The position numbers and the translations under genes are program-made. Below, in pieces: positions 23,317-34,257 of a stretch of DNA of 64,000 nucleotides. Under the pieces are notes generated by a model, which was not told where the DNA came from, searched no databases, and was given only the letters and a program-made list of their open reading frames with translations. The stretch is taken from the NCBI GenBank assembly GCA_011009095.1, contig VTPC01090587.1:191743-255742 (forward strand), in the 5' to 3' direction. Position 1 is the stretch's first letter, and each line of letters starts with the position of its first letter. Source of the DNA: Ignelater luminosus. Taxonomy: Eukaryota > Arthropoda > Insecta > Coleoptera > Elateridae.

Positions 23317-23632
23317 TTCATATATTTCTATGTATAAAATATATAATAATTAACTGTGATTTGCTAATTTGTATTGCACTACACAGTTTATAAATAATTA
23401 ACACCACAGTACATAACCTCAAACAACAACATTTGAAAAAAAATATCAAAAATCTGTCACACAAGGATGTTGTCACTTCACCGCTTTGAAGTCAGGAACA
23501 ACTTTTTTACCCTGCAATGCTGGAAAAAATCGAGTTCACAAGAAATATTGTAAGAATAGAAATTTTATTTAAAATTCAGAAAACAATATAAAATTATTAT
23601 AAATACTAGCAGAAAAATTTAAAATTAATACA

Positions 23633-24025
23633 TTATGAGCGTCTGCGTCTATAATAGCCATCATCATCTTCTGCCAACAACGCTAGTTTCCTTAACATGG
23701 ACCTTGTTCTTTCAGCTAGAAACGAATCCACTTGTCCCAGAATATTCACTAATTGTATCATTTTTTCGAAGTTTTTATTAACTTTCTGAGCCTTTTCTAG
23801 TTCTAGATTCTTGTTTTTATTTTGTCTCAGTAAAGTATCTATACTGATAGTATTGTTATCAAAAACTCCATGATCTTCCAGCGACTGAAGACTAATTGAG
23901 GTAACATAAACTAATTTCTAAAAAAGTAAAAGAAAAATTATAAAATACTAATAAAACTAAATTAAAATACATACCATTATTATTATAAATCCAAAATATA
24001 TTGATATAGTAGTGTTAAAGTTCAT
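23633..24025 (-). CDS. Putative small secreted protein, cysteine-free, function unknown
   Basis: Two exons: 24025-23975 and 23917-23633, with a phase-0 GT-AG junction (GTATGT donor, TTTTTTAG acceptor), giving 111 residues. Exon 1 is almost entirely a hydrophobic leader (ISIYFGFIIIM) that continues into KLVYVTSI, so a signal peptide of about 25 residues is likely. The mature part is helical and charged (LLRQNKNKNLELEKAQKVNK, then LVNILGQVDSFLAERTRSML) and ends in DDGYYRRRRS. There are no cysteines, unlike toxins, defensins or odorant-binding proteins. It lies 317 bp upstream of Sas-4 on the same strand. The splice model is self-consistent, but I do not recognise the family; an N-terminal membrane anchor is an alternative. 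Confidence 0.6.
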
Positions 24026-25945
24026 TGCTGAATACAGTTAGTATTTTTAAGAAACGGAAAGAAGATTAATAAAGTACTTTTATTTACCAAATTAAATTAT
24101 GATTAGAAATATGTGCTTTAAATGCAGTTGCAAAATAGTATATGTTTGTAGAACAAAAATTTTCTTATCCAAGCATTTTTATATGACACACATATTACCT
24201 ATATTTTTACTTCTATTACCTATTGCAATTATACCTATGCTGAAACAGAGTCGTTGACTAATAAAATCTTCACATGATTTGAAATAATTTATTATTTCCT
24301 AATAAAGCAAAATAAATTTAGTAACGTAACATACATATAAGAGCACAAACTCAAATTAGCTATTTTATAGCAAACGGTCTTACTTAAATTAGTACACCTA
24401 CACATATAGTATTTTTTTGCGCCTCGTGCATTTGGAAAAATTATTTGCAATGTGATACTCATGCAATTATGTACTCGGTATGTAACTGCCTATTTAACTG
24501 ACAATTTCTTTACATATAACAATTTCGCTTTGTAATACTAAGTTTTGGTTTGTTTCAGCCTTGTAAGACATTTTTGTTTTGTAAGGGATTCTTCATTTAG
24601 ATTTTCATTTGGATGATTCACTTCATCCTCGTGGAGAATAATATCCATTGCATGCACTTTAAATAATATACTATTATTTAATCTAAATATGTTTTACAAG
24701 TAACAATGATATTGTCATCGTGAGGATCAGATTTTGCAAGTTACAATATTACACCCGTCATTAGAAGAATGTATTTTTATTACCGCTAATTGAGAATTTA
24801 TCTTCATAACTCACCTATCAGTTACAAATTTATATATTGTGATATACAATTTTTAAAAGCTTGAAACGAGCCCGATTTGAGCTTTGGTCACCCATACCTG
24901 TTCTAGAAGCACCCGACCTTAATGTTCTAAAATTTCTGCTTTCGAAGGTAGATAAAAAATGAGATATTTTCATTTATGGATATTTCTTAACAAAGCCTAG
25001 ATAAACCGAAATAATTAAGATATTTAAGGTTGTCAATGTTATTTAAAATAACTTGAGTGTTATTTTCAGCACTCTTGTTGGTGCAATGCCATTCTCCGTT
25101 TACTCTAATGCAAAAATTTGTATTTGTACTTGCAAAGCTGTAGGTCTCACATAAAGTATAATTGCTGTTCTAAAATTGCAACTCTTCCTACTTCTTCGTT
25201 TGAAAGTACATTTTTCCATGCATGTCAGTTTGTTTAATGTAGGAAGCAACTGTCGCAAATGTATCACGAAATTTCGTTGCACACTTGTGACATCCCCTAA
25301 CACACTTTTACCATGTTATTTTTAGCTTTCTTTAGGGATAGAGAGCAAGTCAAGTTTTGTACACTAGCTGGCTTCCCATTTATGGCGAACTTTCTTTGAT
25401 TTCATCTTGATTTCCCTTGACTTTCCCTGCGGTTTACTTCGGTGTTTCCATAGCAATGAACTAAGTTAACTAAATATATCGTATATTAGATAACAAATAT
25501 CACAATAAAATAGACCAACCCCCCAGTGGCATAAGCTATGTTTAGAAAACATCGTCCCTCTAATACAAAACTAACCAAAGTGCAAAAACATAATTTTTCA
25601 GAGGAGCATTTTTTTAATATGCAGTGCGAACCCTGGCTGAAGCCAAAACCCTCGGATACCGCAACCTTATTTCACAATAAGGCATCTATTTGAATGATTT
25701 TTATTTTTTCTTTACCCCCACCCATACCCCCGATGACGTCAACAATTTTCTTTTTTAATGGCAACCCCCATTTTTTCTAAGAGATTCTGATCCTCTTAAA
25801 AATTCTGCGTACGGCAAGTGTCAGTAGCATATCTACAAGCTGGTTTATTCCAGATAGAAAAAAATACGCAATAAATAACAAACGAAGTCAAGTAAACAGT
25901 TTTGAATATTAAAAACAGAAACAAATCAACAAATACATAAAAATA
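24026..25945. other. Intergenic DNA, no supported gene
   Basis: Contains scattered transposon-like text near 25560-25860 (GGCAACCCCCATTTTTTC), which resembles non-coding parts of the neighbouring DUF4817-type element. Nothing else is recognisable. Confidence 0.4.
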
Positions 25946-26735
25946 TCAAACTACAACCCTCAAATTAAAGAATTTTAAAAATCTAACTAAAATTAAGTGT
26001 TCGAACTGGGACCTGTGTACTTTTTGGCAAAAGGCAAGTTTTTGGATAAACTCGTTTGACATGTTGCAAAGCATGTTTGGGGTAATTGCTTGGATTTTGT
26101 TTCGGATACTTTCTTTTAACATTTCGATAGAATTTGGTTTATTAAAATAGATTTTACTTTTAAGGTAACCCCACAAAAAAAGTCTAAAGAAGTGAGATAA
26201 GGAGACTAAGCCTGACCACTCAATTGCCCTTCGTCTATCAATCCAGTGACCTGGAAACGCTTCATTCAAATAGTCCATAACAGAAACACGATAATGGAAT
26301 GCGCTCTATCATGCTGGTACCACAAATTAGTATTAGGAACATCGGGTTCATCATTATCTGGATATAACTCAACTAAAGCAGGAACGAGATGGTCTCTCAC
26401 AAGTTATAAATACTTTTCACCTGTTAAGATTTCTTAAATAAAATAGGGACCTAAAATTTTATTGCCGATAATGCCCGCCCAAATATTCCATTTTTCGGAA
26501 TATTGAGTATAGGCCTCTATCATCTAGTATGAGTTTTGTGGTGCTCAATAGCGACAACTTTGTTTGTTAACCGCCTCGTTAAGACAAAATGTTGATTCGT
26601 CAGAAAAGATAATTCAGCTGACAAAATTAGGATCAGCATTACATTTTTCCATCATATTATCGCAAGCCTGAAGCTTACGGTCCGGATCGTCTTCGATTAG
26701 TTCTTGAACTAAACTCTCCTTGTGTGGATGCCATT
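25946..26735 (-). mobile_element. Decayed DUF4817/DDE_3 transposase
   Basis: Minus-strand fragments in order are LVQELIEDDPDRKLQACDNM, then FSDESTFCLNEAVNKQ (first acid) near 26620-26560, a scrambled middle, and MDYLNEAFPGHWIDRR followed by FRLFLWGYLKSKIYFNKPNS (26278-26140) and a C-terminus HRSQFEHLI. Several stops and frame shifts show it is dead. It is a different subfamily from the copy at 16281-17375. Confidence 0.8.
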
Positions 26736-26794
26736 TAATGGTTTTTTAAACACTTAACAACAAACGCTTAACTAACATGATTTTTAGCAACCAG

Positions 26795-27015
26795 CACTCG
26801 AGGGTGCCCATTCAGGGCAATACGGATTTATGGCAATCTGGGGGATGAAATTTTGCAAATGAATGGGCACCCTTGGCCATAGGGAGGGGTGTATTTTTGT
26901 GGCGTTTTTAAATTCGTATTATACAAACTTTCAGTAATATGCAACCAAATTTTCAAGTCTTAATATGGATTCTAAGCATATCTTTACGATTTTTTAAAAA
27001 TCTGGGATTTAGTCA
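26795..27015. repeat. Dispersed repeat R1, central-segment copy with hairpin
   Basis: From GGGATGAAATTTTGCAAATG (about 26851) to TTTTTTAAAAATCTGG (about 27004) this matches the central part of the foldback element at 34746-34920. A local hairpin is formed by GGGTGCCCATTC at about 26810 and GAATGGGCACCC at about 26862. Confidence 0.65.
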
Positions 27016-28864
27016 GGTAGTGGAATTTCCTTTTATCTGCGATCGAACTATAAGTACAAGTTGTATTATTTAAGGCATGATCAATCGTTATTTTATATCA
27101 TTAGTATTATTATTGCCATGACTGTTATAATCATTACTGTTAATGTTAATATTTACTGCTGGTTGACTTATAGTCAATAACTGTTGGATTACTTTAGCAT
27201 TTATTATTGTAATTTTGCTTGGTTGATGTGTTTGGGGGTCCTGGCGCCTTTCAAATAAATTTGGGAAATATTCGTAGCGTTGTGTTTTCTTTTGGATGTG
27301 TTTTTTACTGTTTAGGCAGGTTAATACTTGACTGCTAATCCATCAGGAACCCCGACCTCTCCGGCGAGCTACCGAAGCTTCTGACCATTAAAGACGGAAT
27401 AAGGGTAACAATCTTTATTGTTATTTGCAGTTCTTCTAAAAATGATTTTAAGTTGTTATAACAAACAGATTGATGACATTTTAATAATGTCTACATAACA
27501 TTCAAAATGATACACTTGCTGCAATATTGCCAATATTGCTTAATAATTTTATAAACTTGGCATGTTTACTTACCTAAAGTATCTAATGACTGCTCATATG
27601 CCACAGCATAATTTTATTTATTTGCTTTTCTATTTTAAGCACAATTTATAAACACATTAAAAGCACATTGGAATACCATAAACCATAAAACTAGTTTAAA
27701 GGTTATGTTCCTTGTTCAAAGGTATACTACGTTCAGTGTAAGATATTTGTTATTAGTATGCTGCTAACCGAACTAGCTTACGTCCATCACAAATAGCCTA
27801 TGTCTACATTGCCCGCCAAAACTTTTGATAACTCATGGATGAGTGTCAGATAGTCTATTTCTGCATTAAATTATATATCCACGGTTATGTTAGGATACTT
27901 TCAAATTTGAAATCCCTCAACAAACTATAAAGAGATAGACCTAGGTGGTTTCTGCGACATTTTAAACATTAGATAGACTAGGAATCTTAAAAAATTCAAA
28001 AAGTGAACTTAGGCTAGTTTTACATTAGAGAGGCGGACTGTTATTTCAGGTCAAATCAAATCAAAATAAAATCAATAAACTCCATTCAAGAATATTTTGT
28101 AAAAAATTAAACAACGAAAACTTTTATTATTAAAGTTCAATTCAAAGTGCACCAGTGAGAATTGAAGCAGTATATGATGAATAAAGTCGACAGACTTAAA
28201 TTCCGATAACTTACAAATCACAAGAGTATGAGATTGCAAATAACAATACACTGAATCATTAGCACTAAAGGCGTTCAATAGTGGGTTTAAAATTATATTT
28301 TCGTCACAACAACCTCAGACTTCAGTGGATTGCAGGAATAGAAAAAATAGTGTGTGTAACTCGTCTAGAAAGCGTCTTCACGCCACTTGTGTGATTGGAG
28401 GCACCCGGCTATTTTTCACACTTATCGCACAAATAGATTAACTACTATTTCAAATGACGATGTATTTTTTTTTCACGCGTGAATACAAACTTATAAATAT
28501 TACGAGTTTTATTAACAGCCACAGCATAAAGTACACTTTTCAACGTTTCACCATTATCCAAAACACGTCGATGTCGTCGTGGTCATTTGAAAGACTAAAA
28601 AACTGGGAATTTATCATTTTGGTCCGTCATAGTTCACGAAACGCTTTGTAGATTGTGGGCATTAAAAGAATTAGCAATTCCAAAGATATGTATCAAAACT
28701 ATTACTTTATGCAACCCTTTGGTTATTTCACAGATTATAGAGATGTTATAGTAATCCTAAAGTAGAAAAAGGTAAAAATTAAAAAAGGAACATAAAATAA
28801 ACTAACATTTTACTGATTTTTTAAAAAAATTATAAGTAAATAACACAAAAAGTATTGTTGTCCT
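27016..28864. other. Intergenic DNA, no supported gene
   Basis: A GC-richer patch at 27230-27400 (GGTCCTGGCGCC, CCCCGACCTCTCC) could be part of an unrecognised repeat. No gene seen. Confidence 0.4.
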
Positions 28865-29325
28865 TTAGCCCTGAAAGATATTCTGAAGTCCTTGCAGTAT
28901 ATTAGGAAATCCTGATGGTATAATATCTTGCCCTTGTGGCATAGGCATCAAAAGAGTTTGATATGAACCTAAAATAATGTTACCCTTGCCCAGAGTGTTT
29001 GAGAGTAACTGTTGTAAAGGATTACTTGAAGTGTCAGCCTTTTCTAAAAGAAAAAGGTTTTATGTATTCCATATAATATAAAAGAAAAAAACCAACCATT
29101 ATTCACTTCTTTGGTTTTTATGTTACTTCTTGATTTGGTTTCCTGTATATCATTTGTAGAGTTAAATACCTCTCTTTTGAAGTTTTTGTTCTGAAGATGA
29201 AAACTTAGGGTCACTCCTACTATGCGTTAATAATGCAAGATATATAGTTAAATCAAAACTATTTATAATCTCTTACCTAAATTAATTAAGATTAGATTAA
29301 ACAGCAAAACTGTTACAACAGACAT
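28865..29325 (-). CDS. Putative small secreted protein, cysteine-free, function unknown
   Basis: Three exons: 29325-29277, 29216-29097 and 29043-28865, with both introns in phase 1, giving 115 residues. Exon 1 encodes a clear hydrophobic leader (MSVVTVLLFNLILINLG). The middle is polar with one NST glycosylation sequon and many Lys/Ser/Asn. The C-terminal 50 residues alternate hydrophobic, Gln and Gly (NPLQQLLSNTLGKG, PMPQGQDIIPSGFPNI, LQGLQNIFQG). There is no cysteine or dibasic-Gly amidation site. The acceptor of exon 2 (CATAGTAG) is the only nearby one giving an open, in-phase product. The leader plus consistent phases support a real gene, but no family is recognised. Confidence 0.58.
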
Positions 29326-31510
29326 GATGAGTTTGTTGAATAACTGCTTTTCATCCCTTTTGTACTATTTATATATTAGTCTCTACTGTACATAATAAAA
29401 AAAGCAATAATAATAAAACAAAAATTAACATATTAAAATACGTTATTTAAGTAGGCCATGCTGGTCATTCAACTTTGCGGCAGTATTTGTTTTGACAAAA
29501 TATGCAAAAAGATAATTACAATCACCAAACACCTACGTACGGTATTATCAAAAACATTACTGTAAAACGCATGTAATGGTAATTTTTTAATTAAAATCGA
29601 ATAAATGGTATTAACATTAACCACTAGTAAATAGATATGACTATACAACAACCGTCGGCAATTATGTATAAAATTATTTTTGTTTTTCATTACCTACTTA
29701 ATTAACCTTAAAAAAATTAAATTTTAACTGTCTTTTTTTTATTCCGTAAATTATTATTCGTTATCAAATAACTTTTGACTTTACGATTGACCTCCTATTT
29801 GTTTTTATTATATATATTTGCATTCCTTTATCAACAGCCTTTCTTTCCCTCTCAAATTTATCATTTCCGTATTTTCTCTAAGTTCCTATATTAACTACAA
29901 TGTACAGGTAGAAGTTTGTTTGATGTTACTTGATCTACCATAAATCTATAGCGTTACGTTAAGAAAAAGGTATTTCCAACAGTTAAAGCTTATTTTTAAC
30001 TGAAGCGCACTGTATATACCTGAATATGACTTGCGCAAAGTACTTAATTGCAGTTAATTAAATGAAATGACTTTGCCAACTCCTCAGAAATCTTAAATAT
30101 ATCCGCTATATGTATTATACCTCTTTACAACCGAAGGCCATAGCCATCTTCAGGCATTAATAACTTATTAAAGGTATATTCTACATACTGCTACAGCAAA
30201 ATTCTGAAATGACATTTTTCAACGAAAAGCGTCAATATGTGAACGAAATAGGCTATTCCCTCAGAAATTTTTCAAAGTTAGGTCAAATAAGCGTTTTTTC
30301 TGAATTTAAAGTTCGCAACATTTTCTTTCTTCAAGGTTTTTTGTATACGGTAAGATATTTTGTTTTAATGTCTGCTAAAAGTTGTAGCTCAAGTTAAAAA
30401 CAAATAGCTTTGCTGAAATATTCGCTCATTGGGTTTCGAAAATGATCTGAATATGCATTATGGAATTTATGATGTTGTTTGTAATGAGTAGAGCATCGGT
30501 GAGTCGTACCATCTATTACAAAATAAATCAAAATTGATAATGCCTTGAGGTATTTGGTGAAAGAAAGAGGTTTTGCAAAAGACTGCTATCACAGCCTACA
30601 GTAATGATTCAAAAGGGGTCAAAAATCGATTTTTCGAAATATCGTAATGAAAAAACAATCGAGGATACTCTGAACGCGACTCGCATGTTGAGTCATTAAG
30701 TACCACTTATAAGACAAAAGATCCCACCTCCATGGGATATTTCGTTCGGGAGAATGCCAAGATAACACATCTCTCCATAAATGCTGGGAAAGGAAACATC
30801 GGAAGAAGACTAAACTGCAGCTACATCAACCCCGTTTAAAGACTAAATAAACAAAATAAATAAACCTTTATTTCTTAACATAGACATCCGTTTACAAAGG
30901 TAAGAGAAATGTAAACAACTATTTTTTTCTTTGAGCGTATAATAATACGCCCATTTTGATATTCGTGGCTGACATTGTTCTGTTCATTATTTGTTTACAG
31001 TAATAAAATGTTTACATTATGTTACTAATGCAATAATGTTATAATATTTCAATACTACAACCGACCTTGTTACAAATGTCAAATTTAAAATTTAAATGTT
31101 CTCTCAGTTTGAATTTTAATTTTTAATTAACTTTATACGCTCGAAGAAAAAATAGCAAGTATATGTCACTCGGACTAGAACGTCTTTTTGTGTCTCGCAC
31201 TCTTTGCACCGCCTCGGCAGCAAACGTGCTCAACACAAAAAGACTTCATTTTACTCCTTGTAACGTAATGTACTATATTTAGATTAAATATCACAAACAA
31301 AAAAAAACATCGTGTACTATCATGTGTTATTAATTAATAAAGTGAGCAAGAGATTATAAACTTTGCACAAGATTACTACAGAGAATTATGTTCTTGTCTT
31401 CTAGTTTTGAGTACTACCAAGTTAAATGCCGTTAAAAGTACTAAATAGTTGTCATTGATGGTATCACGATCTAATTTATGTACATGACTTCAAAGCAATT
31501 TAAAGAAATG
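29326..31510. other. Intergenic DNA, no supported gene
   Basis: AT-rich. Short open frames at 29469-29690 and 30209-30397 have no domain marks. A GC-richer patch at 31165-31250, centred on GCACCGCCTCGGCAGC, is flanked by the inverted pair GTCTTTTTGTGT and ACACAAAAAGAC and may be a small repeat. Confidence 0.4.
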
Positions 31511-31512
31511 TA

Positions 31513-32440
31513 CGAGGTCTGTTCAGAAAGTATCGCGAATTTTGTGTTTTTTCAAAAATTATTTATTTATTCATGAATATCTATTTTGTCCCCTTCAAAG
31601 TAATCCCCATCAGATATTATACACTTGTGCCAACGTTTTTTCCAATCCTCGAACACTTCAAAAAATCATTTCTTGTGATCTTGTTTAGCTCCTCCTTTGA
31701 TGCCGTCTTTATCTCCTCAATCGTAGCGTAGCGTCGTCCTTTCATGGGCCTCTTCAGTTTCGGGAACAAGAAAAAGTCACAGGGGGCCAGGTCTGGGGAA
31801 TACGGTGGCTGCGGCATCATTAGTGTGTTGTTTTTGGCCAAAAATTCGCGCACAAGCAACGATGTGTGAGCAGGGGCGTTATCATGGTGCAAAAGCCAAT
31901 TTTTGTTCTTCCACAAATCCGGGCGTTTCTGGTGGATTGCTTCGCGCAAATTGCGCATAACTTGCAGGTAATATTCCTTATTGACCGTTCTACCCTGTGG
32001 CAAGAACTCATGATGCACCACGCCCCTGCAATCGAAGAAAACTGTAAGCAAAACCAAAAGCACGCTCTTCGTCGTTCACATCTTCTCGGCCCTCTGAGAA
32101 CATTTTGTACCACCGATAAACGTTGCTTCGGTCCAAGGTAGCTTCACCATATGCCACAGTCAACATTCGGAATGCGTCCGCGCACTTAATTTTGTTTTTC
32201 ACACAAAATTTGATACAGATTCTTTGATCCATTTTTTTGGAATAGGTAAAAATCGAAGACGAGCCAAAACACGTCCAAGCAAAACAGCTGTCAAAAATTA
32301 ACTAAACAATCAAAAATGCCCGAACTTGTCGGCATAAGTGAGGGACATGAGTACCAACATAACGCCACAAAAAAATCGAAAATCGAATATACGTAACCCG
32401 CGGAAATTCAAAATTCGCGATACTTTTTGAACAGACCTCG
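31513..32440 (-). mobile_element. Mariner element with internal deletion
   Basis: TIRs of about 28 bp (CGAGGTCTGTTCAGAAAGTA from 31513 and its near-perfect complement ending at 32440) are flanked by TA on both sides. On the minus strand the transposase starts at 32232 (MDQRICIKFCVKNKIKCADA, KMFSEGREDVNDEERA). It then jumps, at about 32050, straight to LLTVFFDCRGVVHHEFLPQG, LLHHDNAPAHTS and PYSPDLAPCDFFLF. The segment with the second helix-turn-helix and first catalytic Asp is missing, and a one-base frame shift occurs near 31660. At 928 bp against about 1.3 kb for a full element, it is a deletion derivative. Confidence 0.93.
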
Positions 32441-33256
32441 TAACTCGCATTACGAACTTTAATCTTAGAAAAACCGTTTATTTGACCTAACCTAATGAAG
32501 TCTCTAAAGAAATAAACTATTTGAGTTACAGATTACCAATTTTCGTTTTCAAAGAGTTCACACTTCGTTTTGACAGTGTGTAATTAAGGTTTATATTACA
32601 TGTTGTTAAATTGTTGATAATGCTTTTTGTAATTAATTAATAAAGACCTTAATAAAAGTTTTTAAATAACTCTTCAAACAATTTATTAAATTGTCCTGTT
32701 CTATAAGGAAGCGTTTGAGCAATTCTAGTACAAAATGGATATTTGACTGCTACATAAAATTATAGTAATGGTAATTAAAACGTATTTGTTTCAAAAGAAT
32801 CTAACTGTAGTCTTTACTGAAGAGTTCGCAGAAATTCTGTTACATACGACATGTCTATCGAAATTGAATAGAAATCTCGATCGTATATTCCCGTATTCCT
32901 AAAATTCTCTGTAATGGTTTTTCTTTTTCCCTTTACTTTTCCCCATTTTAGGATTGAAGCGTACACGGAGTTTTTGGGGACTTTTGATACGTTGTTGTAT
33001 GATATGTGAAGTGCATGAATTCATTAAATTAGTCCGATTCAAATGCATATCTCGACTGGGTTAATTTGCGATGTGTAACTTTTTAAAATAACAATAACGA
33101 GCAATGAATTCAGTACGGTCCTGAAAGTTCTAATTAATAAACTGTTCTTTATCTAACCCAGCTTCCGCTTTTCTTGAACATCGTATCCATTTAAAATTTG
33201 TTACTTACAGAAGTATCTCGTAAATATAATTTCTGATTTTTCAAGATTATTCTAGA
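32441..33256. other. Region upstream of the odorant-binding protein gene
   Basis: No gene or repeat recognised. It should contain the promoter of the gene at 33257, but no core element can be named. Confidence 0.4.
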
Positions 33257-33851
33257 ATGACTGTTTTGTACAAAGCTTCAATTATTTTGTCTTTAATCTT
33301 TTCACTTTTGTTTATTTTTATCAAAGCTGACATACAAACAGATCTAACTTATATAAAAATTTGTAATGAAACATCACCTATTAGTATGGGTAAGTCTTAT
33401 ACAATTTGATAACCGTTTACATGTTTATATTGCGTTTCCCTTATACCTTATTTCTGTCGTCTATCTCCGTAGAAACTATGAATAAAGTATTGATAAATAA
33501 ACAACTCGAAGAAAATAACTCTAGTAGCAATTTTAAATGTTTTCTCCATTGTTTATTTACAAAATACGGTTGGATGGATGAAGATGGTGGATTTCTAATT
33601 CATAATATGAAAAGTGTACTTGATGAAGTTCAATTGGAAGTTGCAAGCTTAGAATATGTATTATTTAAATGTACTGCTATTGGATCAATCGATAAATGCG
33701 AAAGATCGTTTCTATTTACAGAATGTTTTTGGAAAAAAGCTGTTCAAGTTAGTTTTTTAATTTACCTACAAAATACATTTATTAATTATTTTTGTTTTAG
33801 AAATCGGCTATGGACGATCAATTCTTCTACAATATTGGAGAAAAAAAATAA
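33257..33851 (+). CDS. Odorant-binding protein (PBP/GOBP family)
   Basis: Three exons: 33257-33389, 33473-33747 and 33801-33851, GT-AG and phase-consistent (1, 0), giving 152 residues. Insect odorant-binding proteins are small secreted helical carriers of hydrophobic ligands in sensillum lymph or other body fluids. A signal peptide (ASIILSLIFSLLFIFIKA) covers about residues 7-24. The six conserved cysteines are at residues 36, 67, 71, 111, 120 and 129, giving the classic spacing C2-x3-C3 and C5-x8-C6. Visible stretches are FKCFLHCLFTKYGWMDEDG and CERSFLFTEC. The C-terminal tail after C6 is short, so it is a classic rather than plus-C form. It is a singleton here, although these genes often occur in clusters. 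The ligand and tissue cannot be inferred. Confidence 0.93.
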
Positions 33852-34257
33852 TGGAAAATAGAAATATAACTTAAATAAGCATTATGGTATACATTGACAT
33901 AATTTATAAGTAAAAGACTATTATTTCAAAATAATACTTTAATTTCAGATTATAATCTTTGTTTAATTGTTATTATTAACTAATCAATAATGTTACATTT
34001 TGCATCTTGTGTATTTAATACTTCATGTTCAACTCGTTTATTAGTAAATTCATTAAAAGTTGAAGCCATTATTGTTTTTTCAAATACTGTATTACACCTA
34101 CATTTCAATAACTCAATATCTAAGAGAAATCACTGATGAAGTATATGAGAATTTGACGTACCATATATCAGGTAAGCATGATGTAATAATGAGATTGACA
34201 ATAATTTTAGTAAAGAAACAATTGAACGACGTCCAGTCCAAATAAATTATATCTAAT
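33852..34257. other. Odorant-binding protein gene 3' flank
   Basis: No gene seen. The open frame at 34060-34245 is unsupported. Confidence 0.4.

Noticed and set aside
24556-24663. A 36-residue minus-strand frame (MDIILHEDEVNHPNENLNEE...)
   Set aside because: It reads like exon sequence, but no matching upstream exon, splice acceptor or family was found.
31866-32141. A 91-codon plus-strand frame
   Set aside because: It is antisense to the mariner transposase remnant.
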